In this document: in pieces, positions 6,503 through 15,516 of the stretch
How positions within the stretch are numbered: position 1 is the stretch's first letter
Layout of the letters: the number at the start of each line of letters is the position of its first letter
Source: Desulfobulbaceae bacterium
GTDB lineage: Bacteria; Desulfobacterota; Desulfobulbia; Desulfobulbales; Desulfocapsaceae
Length of the DNA stretch: 34,876 nt
Assembly (NCBI GenBank): GCA_031287565.1
Contig: JAITSS010000012.1
Span: forward strand, 1-34,876
Direction of reading: 5' to 3'
Program-made: the position numbers and the translations under genes
Notes under the pieces: model-generated
Databases searched by the model: none
Told to the model about the DNA's origin: nothing
Seen by the model: only the letters and a program-made list of their open reading frames with translations

Positions 6503-8853
6503 GGCGTATCGGCGTTGGCGTTCAGCTCTTTCAATTTCGCGAGCGCCGCCGGGTAGCGCGGGTTGATCTCTAACACTGAACGGTAGGTGATGATCGCTCT
6601 GGAGCGAAAGCCCTCAGCCAGATAATAATCCGCTAAAGCCATGCGATAGCGTGAGACATAGGGCCAATCCCGCACCGCTTGCCGCAACGACCGCCCCAGC
6701 ATTTCCTTCGATTTTCCTTCGCGAGTGTAATAGGCGTTTATCTGTGAATACCAGTATTCCGGATAGGTATCGTTTTCGTGTCGCTCCATGATTTCCAGGG
6801 CGCGGTCATAATACATGCCGGCGTCATCAACGCGGTCGTTCTGCATCCGGAAGTAGCCGATATTGAACCAGGGACTGGCGTCATCCGGCGGCAACAGGGC
6901 GGCAATCGTTTCCGGCGGGAAATTGTAGCCATCCATCAGCGTCAGCCATTTTTTCCAGGCAGTCGGCTCTTCGGCCACAGATTTCTGAATGATTTCCATG
7001 GCCTCATCTTGTTCGCCGGTGCGTAGCAAATATTCGGCCAAGCCCGCCGCCAGCTCGGTGCGGTTGAGCGAACGCCTGGCGCCTTCGATGATCAGTCGTT
7101 TGCCGATTCGGGCGTCGGGCTGCAAATAGCCCACCCGTTGCAGGTAGACGCCTTCCATTGGATTGCGCGCCGCCGCCAACCAAAAATCGCGCATCGCCTG
7201 ATCTTTTTCACCGAGATACCACTCGATACCGGCCAGTTGGTATCGATAACGCGATTCCAGCGGGTCAAGGCGGACGCTCCAACGCCAGGCGGAGGCAAGG
7301 TTTTGCAACTTTTCTTTCTTCAGTTGCGGCGAGACATACAGTTTAGCGTTTTTCGTTTCTAGGTGCCGCGCCACGCTCTGGCCACAAACAATCAGAGCAA
7401 CCACCATGGTGGTCAGCACTGCGGCTACGCCATACACGTTGTTGCGCGAGACAGGTTTTGACGCCAAAAGCGTCTCGCATTCGCCCATGTCAAACTGGAT
7501 ATTCACTGTGGCTACAGTCAGACCGCAGAGCAGGTAAAAAAGCAGGAAAACCGCCGGGTTGTGCATGTTAAAATCGGTTGCGCCGTGTATGAGGGTGGCG
7601 CTAACGCCGCACAGTCCAGCGATGCCCAGCAAAATCGGGTAGCGGTTGCGGCGGATGCGGATTTTCTTCCAGGCGTGCCGGTAGAAAACAACCAGAAACC
7701 AGACAACCAAGGCCGCGCCGACAAGACCGCCATCGGATAATATCTCCAGATATTCGTTATGGGGATGGTCGTAAATCAGAGGATTTTTCAGAGTTTTATA
7801 GAGAGGATAGGTATTGACATACGAACCGAAACCACCGCCGAATATGGGAAAATCGCCAATCAGCCGCAGCGTGTCGCTCCAAAGGGTCATTCGGTCGTCA
7901 CGAATGTTGCCTTTGGCATCCACCGTCTGATCAAACTCGGTGGCCACGCTCTCCCAGCCAACCCAGGCGAACACCAGACCGAACGCCACCAGCAAAATTG
8001 CGATGCTGAGATAGCTTCGTGATTTTTTTTTGTACAGATAGAGTATTTGAAAAAGGAGCAATGAGCAGAACATGCTGATGATGCCGCCACGCGACATGCT
8101 GAATGTCACAGCCAGCATCATGATGAACAGCGCGGCGGTCAGGAACAGATGCTTGTTGGTGCCTGTTGAACTGAAAAAATGAATGAAGCGCTCGCGGCGG
8201 CTGTCGTTACGATGGCGGCGTGGACGATAAAACATGCACAATCCTAAGGCCAAAGGCGCGACTAATTCGATATATCCGGCGAATTGGCTGGGATTGATCC
8301 ACGGGCCGAACGGCGTCCCGGCCGGAGTTTTTCGCATCATCAGGAGCATGTCCGGCGCCACCGCCCGTTGGATGAGGGCCAAGGCGGCGATGATTGTGGC
8401 GACGCCGACGAAAAGAGCGATGAAACGGCGTAACAAAAGATTTTTGGCGAAAAGCAGGATGACGCTGACATACAGAAGAATCCCGGCGACGAGCAACAGG
8501 AACTGGCGCAACGTGCCACTGCTGTTGAGCGACAGGGTGATCCAGGCGCCATCGGGATAAACCGCGAGAAGTGGTTTGTAGTAGGCGTAGGCGGCGGGTG
8601 ACAGAATGCGCGCCACAGACGACGGCAAAGGCAGAATTTGCACGGCCATCAGCGCGGCCAGCAAAACCAACGGCAATAATCCGGGAATATTCGGGAAGGG
8701 TTCGCGATAAAACCAGGGTCTGGCGCAGGCCATCAGGGCTATCAGCAAGACAAGTATCTCGGCCGTAGCCAGTGACCAGAACTCGACCAGGCCGAAGGCC
8801 AGGGGCGCGAAACAGAGAAAGAAACACAGTGGATAATAGGGTAAAACGTTCAT
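6499..8853 (-). CDS. O-antigen ligase/Wzy-type polymerase with TPR-like C-terminal domain
   Basis: A 784-residue protein. About ten or more transmembrane helices occupy residues 1-480. The family signature is present: SRGG (254-257) and the HNEYLEILSDGGLVG loop (365-379) of the Wzy/WaaL (PF04932-type) superfamily, with a large periplasmic loop. Residues ~500-784 are soluble and helical with degenerate TPR-like units, the clearest at the end (LADYYLAEGFRSRAIITYRSVLEINPRYP). It probably polymerises lipid-linked repeat units or ligates glycans at the periplasmic face. AAGGA precedes the ATG at proper spacing. It lies 34 bases downstream of motB and closes the polysaccharide operon. Polymerase and ligase cannot be separated by sequence. 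The export genes favour a polymerase. Confidence 0.85.
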   Translation of the reverse strand: MNVLPYYPLCFFLCFAPLAFGLVEFWSLATAEILVLLIALMACARPWFYREPFPNIPGLLPLVLLAALMAVQILPLPSSVARILSPAAYAYYKPLLAVYPDGAWITLSLNSSGTLRQFLLLVAGILLYVSVILLFAKNLLLRRFIALFVGVATIIAALALIQRAVAPDMLLMMRKTPAGTPFGPWINPSQFAGYIELVAPLALGLCMFYRPRRHRNDSRRERFIHFFSSTGTNKHLFLTAALFIMMLAVTFSMSRGGIISMFCSLLLFQILYLYKKKSRSYLSIAILLVAFGLVFAWVGWESVATEFDQTVDAKGNIRDDRMTLWSDTLRLIGDFPIFGGGFGSYVNTYPLYKTLKNPLIYDHPHNEYLEILSDGGLVGAALVVWFLVVFYRHAWKKIRIRRNRYPILLGIAGLCGVSATLIHGATDFNMHNPAVFLLFYLLCGLTVATVNIQFDMGECETLLASKPVSRNNVYGVAAVLTTMVVALIVCGQSVARHLETKNAKLYVSPQLKKEKLQNLASAWRWSVRLDPLESRYRYQLAGIEWYLGEKDQAMRDFWLAAARNPMEGVYLQRVGYLQPDARIGKRLIIEGARRSLNRTELAAGLAEYLLRTGEQDEAMEIIQKSVAEEPTAWKKWLTLMDGYNFPPETIAALLPPDDASPWFNIGYFRMQNDRVDDAGMYYDRALEIMERHENDTYPEYWYSQINAYYTREGKSKEMLGRSLRQAVRDWPYVSRYRMALADYYLAEGFRSRAIITYRSVLEINPRYPAALAKLKELNANADTP

Positions 8854-8887
8854 TCAATGTTCCTTCTGCACCGGAGAAACTTCGTTG

Positions 8888-9721
8888 TCAAAGGGGTGGT
8901 GGCTGTCGGGGCGCTTCTTCATCATCTGAAGCGGCGTCGCGCACCGCACCGTCCTTGTTAAGCAGGATAATATCCACCCGGTTGTTCCGCTTCCGTCCTT
9001 CTTCGGAGTTATTGTTCGCGATTGGGCGATACTCGCCATATCCGCTGACCGACAGACGCTCAGGCCGAAAATCGGTGTCGTCGGCCAAAGCGCGGGCGAC
9101 GCTGGCGGCGCGGGCGGCGGACAACTCCCAATTGGAAGCGAAGGCGGCGGACGACACTGGGGTGTTGTCGGTGTGCCCCTCGCAACTTATTGGATTGGCA
9201 TAGGGAGTCAAAGCATCGGCGATGACCGACAGCGCCCCGGCGGATGCGGCTGTGACCGTTCCGCTGCCTGGCGCAAAAAATGTGGCGGCGGGCAGGCTTA
9301 TCACCAAGCCTCTGGCACCGACATGAAGATCGACGCCCGATGCTCCGGCGGCGGCCAGTTTTTTGCGCAGGGCGTTGATGATGGTCTGAAAATCTTCCTG
9401 GCCTGCGAACAAGCCCTTCGGCTCGCGCGGTCCGGCGGACGGGCTGGTGCGATACTGGGCGTATGGGATAGGCGCAATAGTAACTTTCGGAATTGTTATG
9501 ACATCGGTTTTCGGAATCAGGGTTTTAGCGTTCTCGCCGCTGACGCTGACGCTGAAGGCGTCGCGATAGGAAGCCGCCACCTCGTCGAGTTTCTTTTTAT
9601 CGACCTGCGACATGGCGTATAAAGTCACAAACACCGCGAACAACAATGTAATAAAGTCGCCATAGGATACCAACCAACGTTCATGGTTAGGCGGCTTTTC
9701 CGGCTTTTTTTTCCGCGCCAT
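8888..9721 (-). CDS. motB: MotB-type stator protein (OmpA-like peptidoglycan-binding)
   Basis: A 277-residue protein with a basic N-terminus and one transmembrane helix. The helix carries the ion-channel aspartate Asp22 (VSYGDFITLLFAVFVTLYA), equivalent to E. coli MotB Asp32. A linker with a plug-like segment follows, then an OmpA/MotB domain with GHTDNTP (182-188) and a NNRVDI tail motif for peptidoglycan anchoring. The short C-terminal tail is acidic and Pro-rich. MotA/MotB form the ion-driven stator of the flagellum. AglQ/AglS, GldM and ExbD/TolR relatives power other surface machines, but those usually lack this peptidoglycan domain. Its ATG overlaps the motA stop by one base (TGATG at 9719-9723). 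No flagellar rotor gene is in the window, and the genes on both sides concern polysaccharide. Confidence 0.9.
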   Translation of the reverse strand: MARKKKPEKPPNHERWLVSYGDFITLLFAVFVTLYAMSQVDKKKLDEVAASYRDAFSVSVSGENAKTLIPKTDVITIPKVTIAPIPYAQYRTSPSAGPREPKGLFAGQEDFQTIINALRKKLAAAGASGVDLHVGARGLVISLPAATFFAPGSGTVTAASAGALSVIADALTPYANPISCEGHTDNTPVSSAAFASNWELSAARAASVARALADDTDFRPERLSVSGYGEYRPIANNNSEEGRKRNNRVDIILLNKDGAVRDAASDDEEAPRQPPPL

Positions 9722-10506
9722 CAGCTTCCACCCTCGGATGCGCCTGCGGCTTTCTCGGCGCGAGTCCCCAAAAAGGCGTTCAGGCGTTCACCGATCAGGC
9801 GAGGATTCTGGCCGCTCTGCATGGCGCAGATTCCGGCGATGATGATTTCTTTTCGTACTGTTTCTTCCTTGATCAGAAATTTAATTTTGCTGGCGATCGG
9901 CAGGCAGACGATATTGGCGACAACCAAACCATAGATGGTGGCGACGAAGGCCACGGCGATACCGGCGCCCAGTTTGCTGGTATCTTCCAGATTGCTCATA
10001 ACGTGAATCAGGCCGAGGACGGCGCCGATGATGCCGATGGTCGGCGCGTAGCCACCGGCGGCCTCGAAAAATTCGGCGCTCATTTTGGCGTGCTCCTCAT
10101 CGGCGGTCATATCGGTTTCGAGCAGTCCCTGAATATCCGCCGGATCAACACCATCAACCGACAAGGAAATTGCTTTGCGCATGAAACGATCCTTATGATT
10201 TTTCGCCTCTTGCTCCAAGGCGAGCAAGCCGTTTTTCCGCGCCTGGGCCGCGAAGGCGCAAATATCGGCGATCAGTTTGCGGCTTTCATCCAATGAAGCG
10301 GGCTTGAAAACCTTGCTGGCGTCACGAAATGCGCCAATGGCCACCGACAGGGGAAAACTTGTGAACGTCGCGCCGAATGTACCGCCCAAAACGATAATCG
10401 CCGCCGTTGGCTGAATCAGAGAGGAAATATGAAGCCCTTCCAGCACAGCGCCGCCCAGGACGGCGCCAAATCCTAAGATCAGCCCGATGAGGGGTGCAAT
10501 ATCCAT
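9721..10506 (-). CDS. motA: MotA-type stator protein
   Basis: A 261-residue inner-membrane protein with four predicted transmembrane helices, two at each end, and a cytoplasmic loop between. Family hallmarks are the N-terminal IGLILGFGAVLGG helix, the loop with charged residues (MTADEEHAKM) that would contact the rotor, and the two functionally important prolines: Pro155 in APTIGIIGAVLGL and Pro203 in VANIVCLPIASKI. These correspond to E. coli Pro173 and Pro222. It is a canonical stator channel partner of MotB rather than an ExbB/TolQ protein, as judged by the loop and length. It overlaps wzc upstream and motB downstream by one base each, so the three are translationally coupled. Confidence 0.92.
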   Translation of the reverse strand: MDIAPLIGLILGFGAVLGGAVLEGLHISSLIQPTAAIIVLGGTFGATFTSFPLSVAIGAFRDASKVFKPASLDESRKLIADICAFAAQARKNGLLALEQEAKNHKDRFMRKAISLSVDGVDPADIQGLLETDMTADEEHAKMSAEFFEAAGGYAPTIGIIGAVLGLIHVMSNLEDTSKLGAGIAVAFVATIYGLVVANIVCLPIASKIKFLIKEETVRKEIIIAGICAMQSGQNPRLIGERLNAFLGTRAEKAAGASEGGS

Positions 10507-12725
10507 CAGTCTTTGTCCTTAGCGTAGTACGAGCCATACCCGTAATAATAGTTGCCTCTCTGATCACCTCTGACGCCGTTCAGGACAAAGCCAAGGATGT
10601 TGGCTTTGACCTCCTTCAGCTTGCGAATGCCGCTATCGAGCGCCTCAAATGTGGTCTTGCCGCCGCGCACAACCAAAATTGCGCCATCGACAATATTTGT
10701 GAGCATCAGACCATCGGTGACGCTCTGAACCGGCGGCGTATCCAGCAACACAAAATCGTATTCGGACGCCAGTTCTTCGACCATGATGCGCATCCGTCGT
10801 GAGCCGAGCAACTCTGCGGGATTGGGGGGAATCGGCCCGGAGGGCATATAGGCGACCTGTTCGCCTTTCACAGAGACGATTACTTTTTTGTCGTGGGCGC
10901 CGGCCAAATAGGTGCTGAGACCGGTCTCGGTTTGCGCTCCCATGACCGTATTCATGCGCGGTCGCCGCAGGTCGCAGTTGATGACCAGAACTTTACTGCC
11001 GGATTGCGCCAGGGTGCGGGCGATATTGATCGTTGTCGCCGTCTTGCCTTCTCTGGGATTCATGCTGGTGACGAGAATTTTGCGCGGCGGATGTTCCGCC
11101 GATGACAGCAACAGGGCGGTGCGGATGAGTCGGTAGCTTTCGGCCAGTGGCGAAAGTGGCTTGAGGGCCAGATAGTTATCGATGTTCTGACCCTTTTCGC
11201 GTAACTCTTCGATAGAGCCAAGCACGGTTAGGCCGTAGCGCTGTTGCAGTTCGGTATGGCTCTTGACTGTATTGTCAAGATATTCCAGCAAAAACGTGAG
11301 TCCCAATCCACCAGCGAGGCCGATGAAAAAGGCCATGATCAGCGACCGCATCTTTTTTGGTGAGGACGGCGCGACCGGACGTTGCGCCTGTTGCAACACC
11401 CAGATATTCACATCCTGCGCCTGCTCGGTGACGCTTTCTTTTTTGATGCTGGTTTGCAGCGCGTCGAACAGCACGCGGTTACTGTCGGCGTCGCGTTTCA
11501 TCGCCGTATATTCGATGAAACGTTCTTGCAAATCAAGCATCTCGCTCTTTGCCGCTTTCAATGAATCGCTGAGGCCCTTCACCTGAGCCACGGCCAAATT
11601 GTAGCGGTTGGTCAAAGAGGCCACGACCCGGTCAACCTCGGCGCGTCGCTCGCTTTGCAAAACCCGTAACTCGGCGTTGATTTTCACCATCTGCGGGTGT
11701 TTGCTGCCAAACTGGTCGGACAACTCATGCTGGGTTTGTTGGGCGGCGTAAATTTTGGTGCGGATGTCCTTCAACACCATATTGTCGGCGAACATTGGCA
11801 GGGTTTCCAGTCGATCAACCGAACCGCCCGCCGCCTGCACCATGCGGATCTGCTCATGCAGCGCATCACGTTCCGACTCGAGCTTGGTCATCTGGCTGCC
11901 GAAATCGGCGACCCGTTGCGGGAGCACCGCTAACTGATTTTCGACCGTCACCAAGTCGTTATCGCGCATGAACTTCTGTAATTCGCCCTCGGATGATTCC
12001 AGGCGTTTCCGCTCTTCATTGGCCTTTTCAGTCATCCATTTCAGGGCGTAACTGCTGAAACTCAGGCGCATTTCCAGCATTTCATCCATATACGCCTTGA
12101 CAGCGGCGTCGGCGACTAACTGAGCCAGGAGCGGATCGACGCCGGTATAGGAGATGGTCACTATTTTCGTCGCTCTGACCGGCGTAACCTGCAAGCCGCT
12201 GCGGATATTCAGGGCGACGATTTCATCCTCGCTTAAAACCCGCCCGATTTGTCCGGATTCGGCGGCGTCTTTCCGCTCGTTGGATGTGAGCAGTGATTTC
12301 AGCCAGGTCAAAGGCATCCGCAACCATTGGCTTATGGTCTCGCCGAGGCCCGGCGTTTTATTGTCGTCTGGGAAAAAAACGTGTCGGAATTTGGTCGTCA
12401 GTTGCAGATTGCGCACCACTTTAAGGGCGACTTTTTCGCTGCGGATCAGCTCCGACTGGGTTTCGAGAAATTCCGGGTCATAGACGTAATAGCGCGTTTC
12501 CAGCCCGCCTCGTCCGCCGGTGTTGCGTTCCAGCAGCACCTGTGAGGAAGCGGTGTACAGCGGTGTCGTGGTGAAAATCTTTACCAGGGCGAGTAGCAAA
12601 GCCAGTCCGATTATCGTGGCGATAAGCCGGGTTCGCTTGCGCAGAATATGCAGATAATCCCGGATATCCATGCCCTGAATACGGGCGACGGCGCCGTTTT
12701 TTTCAGACTGCGAGGTCGAATCCAT
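10506..12725 (-). CDS. Polysaccharide co-polymerase/BY-type tyrosine autokinase (Wzc/GumC-like)
   Basis: A 739-residue inner-membrane protein. It has an N-terminal Wzz domain with a first transmembrane helix (about 35-52), a long periplasmic coiled-coil region (about 220-430), a Pro-rich segment with the second helix (about 460-482), and a cytoplasmic BY-kinase domain. The kinase shows Walker A SMNPREGKT (554-562), Walker A' VLVINCD (579-585), PNPAELLGS (634-642) and Walker B VLLDTPP (659-665). It ends in a Tyr cluster, YYYGYGSYY (726-734), which is the expected autophosphorylation site. Cycling of this phosphorylation controls chain length and export with Wza. It follows the export gene by 36 bases and its stop overlaps the motA start, an unusual pairing. 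Confidence 0.93.
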   Translation of the reverse strand: MDSTSQSEKNGAVARIQGMDIRDYLHILRKRTRLIATIIGLALLLALVKIFTTTPLYTASSQVLLERNTGGRGGLETRYYVYDPEFLETQSELIRSEKVALKVVRNLQLTTKFRHVFFPDDNKTPGLGETISQWLRMPLTWLKSLLTSNERKDAAESGQIGRVLSEDEIVALNIRSGLQVTPVRATKIVTISYTGVDPLLAQLVADAAVKAYMDEMLEMRLSFSSYALKWMTEKANEERKRLESSEGELQKFMRDNDLVTVENQLAVLPQRVADFGSQMTKLESERDALHEQIRMVQAAGGSVDRLETLPMFADNMVLKDIRTKIYAAQQTQHELSDQFGSKHPQMVKINAELRVLQSERRAEVDRVVASLTNRYNLAVAQVKGLSDSLKAAKSEMLDLQERFIEYTAMKRDADSNRVLFDALQTSIKKESVTEQAQDVNIWVLQQAQRPVAPSSPKKMRSLIMAFFIGLAGGLGLTFLLEYLDNTVKSHTELQQRYGLTVLGSIEELREKGQNIDNYLALKPLSPLAESYRLIRTALLLSSAEHPPRKILVTSMNPREGKTATTINIARTLAQSGSKVLVINCDLRRPRMNTVMGAQTETGLSTYLAGAHDKKVIVSVKGEQVAYMPSGPIPPNPAELLGSRRMRIMVEELASEYDFVLLDTPPVQSVTDGLMLTNIVDGAILVVRGGKTTFEALDSGIRKLKEVKANILGFVLNGVRGDQRGNYYYGYGSYYAKDKD

Positions 12726-12761
12726 ATGCTGAAATCCATGCTGAGAAGAGAAACGGACGCA

Positions 12762-13565
12762 TCAGAAAAAACTTTCCCTGACAACCAGCACGTCATCCGC
12801 GATCAATTTGGCGTCAAGCCCCGCTTTGAAGGTCTGCTTTTCCTTGGCCTGTGTCTCCTTGTTGATGACGATGCGGGTGATCAAGGCTCCGGATTTGTTG
12901 GCTTTGCCGGTAAAACCGCCGGCCAGCGCCACCAGTTTCAGCACTGTCGTGTCGGCGCCGCAGGGATAAGTGCCGGGTTTTTCCACCTGCCCAGTAATGA
13001 AACACATGCCGGATTTTGAGACATAGATGGAATCATTTTCCTGAATCGGGATGTTCTGAGACAGATCGCCACCCGTCACCAATGATTTCAAGTCGATTTC
13101 GATGACTTTTTCCTTATCGCCGTCCATGCGTTTAATCGACACGGTATCACCGGCGTCGGCGGCTAAACCACCCGCTCCGGAAATAATTTCAAGGAGGGTG
13201 GTCTGCCCGGAAAATTCTTGTAATCCCGGTTTATTGACTTGACCCAGCACCGTGACTTTACGGTTACGGAAATTTTCCACGAACACATTGACCTGCGGCT
13301 TATTGATATAGCCGTCAGCCAGTTCTTCGGTGATTTTCGCTGTTACTTGGGGAATCGTCATATTGTTGACATGAACTTTACCAATGAGCGGCAAAACAAC
13401 GGTGCCGTCGTCCGTCACCTGCACCACCGAGGCCAGGTCATCATGCTCGTATACGGTAATCTTCAAGACCGTTCCCGGACTGACGACATCGGTGCGGGCG
13501 ACGGCTGGCCCACAAAGAAAAAATACCGCCCAAAAAGCAATCGGCATCCACTGAAAAAGGCTCAC
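12762..13565 (-). CDS. Wza-like polysaccharide export protein (poly_export plus SLBB domains)
   Basis: A 267-residue periplasmic/outer-membrane export protein with a signal peptide ending near AVA. It has an N-terminal polysaccharide-export domain (SPGTVLKITVYEHDDLA, DGTVVLPLIGKVHV) and then two SLBB-type segments, marked by VTVLGQVNKPGLQEF and CFITGQVEKPGTYP. There is no lipobox Cys at the signal end and it is shorter than E. coli Wza (379), so it may form a periplasmic conduit that docks to the separate beta-barrel encoded upstream. I start it at the GTG at 13565 because AAGGAGG (13571-13577) sits 5 bases before it. The longer frame has no such site and would cross a hairpin. It precedes the tyrosine kinase by 36 bases. 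Confidence 0.9.
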   Translation of the reverse strand: MSLFQWMPIAFWAVFFLCGPAVARTDVVSPGTVLKITVYEHDDLASVVQVTDDGTVVLPLIGKVHVNNMTIPQVTAKITEELADGYINKPQVNVFVENFRNRKVTVLGQVNKPGLQEFSGQTTLLEIISGAGGLAADAGDTVSIKRMDGDKEKVIEIDLKSLVTGGDLSQNIPIQENDSIYVSKSGMCFITGQVEKPGTYPCGADTTVLKLVALAGGFTGKANKSGALITRIVINKETQAKEKQTFKAGLDAKLIADDVLVVRESFF

Positions 13566-13587
13566 AGTTTCCTCCTTGCATCGGATT

Positions 13588-13614
13588 AAAAAACGCACCC
13601 CACGAAACGTGGGG
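13588..13614 (-). terminator. Terminator-like hairpin in the leader of the export gene (possible attenuator)
   Basis: On the minus strand a perfect 7-bp GC-rich stem (CCCCACG-TTT-CGTGGGG, 13598-13614) is followed after four bases by six T residues (13588-13593). It ends only about 10 bases before the AAGGAGG ribosome binding site of the Wza-like gene. Placed between a promoter-distal beta-barrel gene and the export operon, it could terminate readthrough or act as an attenuator. Confidence 0.55.
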
Positions 13615-13663
13615 ACACGGGCGCGGCGGATGAACAAACACCGGGAGACATAGCGGAAAACGC

Positions 13664-13720
13664 CGCCGAGCCGCTTGTAAGTATAGCGCTTTCAAAAAGC
13701 GGAATACAAGCGGCTCGGCG
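13664..13720 (-). terminator. Large nested inverted repeat after the beta-barrel gene
   Basis: Perfect 16-bp arms (13664-13679 and 13705-13720, core GAGCCGCTTGTA) enclose a 25-base loop. The loop contains a second hairpin (CGCTTT/AAAGCG). It lies 18 bases after the beta-barrel stop and is followed by TTTT on the minus strand. It is best read as the terminator or mRNA-stabilising 3' structure of that gene. Confidence 0.6.
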
Positions 13721-13738
13721 GGAAAACAGGCGGGGGTA

Positions 13739-15340
13739 TCAGAGAGCCACCTTGGCGTCGATGAAGATGGTGTTGGAATAGTAATCGTAAATATCAATGT
13801 TGGAATCGCGCTCTTCATAGCGATAACCGATACCGGCTTTCAGCCATTCGGTGAAGAGATAATCAAGCCGTGGGCTGATAATGAAACGGTCATCCTCGCG
13901 GTTATATTCCGGGTCGCCATCGGGGTCGGTGTAGTAGCTGTAGCCAGCGCGACGACGATAATCGGCGTTTTCATAGCGACCGCGAATGCCGAAGCTAATT
14001 TTATCGGTTATATCAAGATCGTAGCCCAAGGCCGCGCCGAGCATGATTTTGTCCTCCGCCGCCAGCATATCGGTCTCTTCGTTCTGGCGGTAGATATTGC
14101 CGGTCAGCTTGCTTTTTTCGGTCAGGCGGTAGGTCGATTGCAATTCAAAAACAAAGCCATCCCAATCCTTGAATTGCGGATCGTCATAGGATTTATCACG
14201 CAGACCAAGACGCAACAGAAACGACAGCTTATCGGTGGTATCCCATGTCGCGCCGATATAATAGGAGTCGGATGTGCTGTCGTAAGGATCGTTGCTGTCG
14301 TATTGGGTATCAATATACTTATATTCGAGAAAAAATGATGTCTTGTCAGTGGCGTGGAAGAAGAGATGCAGGTCGAGCGCTAAGTCGTCGCGTTCGAGAT
14401 AATTGAATTCTTCCTCATCGTAGACGATTGAGAACAACGACAAATCGCCCGTCACCTGGAATTTTTCCGTAATCAGCCAGTCGATGGTGCCCATGATCGA
14501 GTTGGAATCAAAAATATGAGTCAGATGCGCATTGGGATGGCCAATTTCAAAACGATCCTGGTTATGGGTGTAGGCGTCAAGGATCTGGAGAGTCAGACCG
14601 GCGGGGAAATTGTAGCGAGCGAATCCTTGCAAGCGGAACATGGTCTCGTTGAGGTTGGAATCCTCGCTGTACATGCGGTAATCAAGATCGCCCAGCAAAA
14701 AGATCTGGAAGCGATCTGTCCGCTCGTAATCTTCCATTTCATATTGGTAGCCGCCAGCGGAAGCGTTGTTCGGGGCCAGTGTCACCGGAATCTGTTTCTT
14801 CCCGGGTAAGGATATCCAGATGCCGGGGTTGATGGTGATCAGCAGGTTATCGACGCGATCTTTATCGAGATTGTACAGGTTATCGGTATATTCGGCGCCG
14901 ACCGCGACATAGGGATGCACCACGCCGCGGCGCATTCCGAACAGCTCTTCATCGTCTTCCAGATTATCTTCCGGCAACAGGGATTCATCGCCACCTTCGG
15001 AATTCTGTCCCATGGCGTCACCAGCCGCATCCCCATCTGATGACGGCATCGCCTCTCGCATAGAATCGGCGGTATCGGCGGCGTCAGCGGCATCGTGTGG
15101 CAAAACATCACTCATCTGTTCGGCGGCGCTCTCGCTCCCCGCTTCACCGGTTTGCCGCGCCGCTTCCTCGGCAGCCTGCCGCGCCATCGGATCGCTTAAA
15201 GCCGACGCCTCACTGGTGGCGCTGGTTTGTGTCGCCGCGCCGATGATTTCTTCGGCGGCCAAGACGCGATGATCGCCGCCAGCCGCGAAAATTTGGTACA
15301 TGGCCAGAAAAACCGCGACACATACCCCTTGCTTTTTCAT
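13739..15340 (-). CDS. Outer-membrane beta-barrel protein (BBP2-like porin) with acidic linker
   Basis: A 533-residue protein with a signal peptide (to about residue 25). A region of about 120 residues rich in Ala, Ser, Asp and Glu follows, which looks disordered. A long beta-barrel starts near HPYVAVGAEYTDNLYN. The barrel has alternating aromatic/polar strands throughout (YRMYSED, FFLEYKYIDT, YYIGATWDT, IGIGYRYEER-like repeats) and ends in a hydrophobic strand, VAL. It resembles the putative beta-barrel porin 2 family found in exopolysaccharide loci. The likely role is the outer-membrane pore for the polymer. The ATG at 15340 has a strong GAGGGGGGAG binding site 2-12 bases ahead. An upstream in-frame start at 15376 lacks one. 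It lies between the WecA-PilZ and Wza-like genes. Confidence 0.82.
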   Translation of the reverse strand: MKKQGVCVAVFLAMYQIFAAGGDHRVLAAEEIIGAATQTSATSEASALSDPMARQAAEEAARQTGEAGSESAAEQMSDVLPHDAADAADTADSMREAMPSSDGDAAGDAMGQNSEGGDESLLPEDNLEDDEELFGMRRGVVHPYVAVGAEYTDNLYNLDKDRVDNLLITINPGIWISLPGKKQIPVTLAPNNASAGGYQYEMEDYERTDRFQIFLLGDLDYRMYSEDSNLNETMFRLQGFARYNFPAGLTLQILDAYTHNQDRFEIGHPNAHLTHIFDSNSIMGTIDWLITEKFQVTGDLSLFSIVYDEEEFNYLERDDLALDLHLFFHATDKTSFFLEYKYIDTQYDSNDPYDSTSDSYYIGATWDTTDKLSFLLRLGLRDKSYDDPQFKDWDGFVFELQSTYRLTEKSKLTGNIYRQNEETDMLAAEDKIMLGAALGYDLDITDKISFGIRGRYENADYRRRAGYSYYTDPDGDPEYNREDDRFIISPRLDYLFTEWLKAGIGYRYEERDSNIDIYDYYSNTIFIDAKVAL

Positions 15341-15516
15341 ATCTCCCCCCTCTTGTTTAACCTTCGGCCGCGCCATCTGCTCCCGTCTCTCTCTCCGGGA
15401 AGAACAAATTCCGCAATTTGCTTCTCAAAAACTAAGGCATATGAGCACAGCGCGACGACATTACATAAAAAGAGCGACAAACACTAGCAATTTTACGTGC
15501 TATTCCGGCATGTTCC

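Noticed and set aside
8207-8857. 216-residue frame antiparallel-shifted over the polymerase start
   Set aside because: It is an alternative frame on the same strand within the clear transmembrane region of the polymerase and has no recognisable domain.
15475-15516. A sigma54-like promoter (TAGCAC...TTGC) upstream of the beta-barrel gene
   Set aside because: The first box is AG instead of GG and the spacing to GC is 11 instead of 10, so it does not meet the -24/-12 rule.
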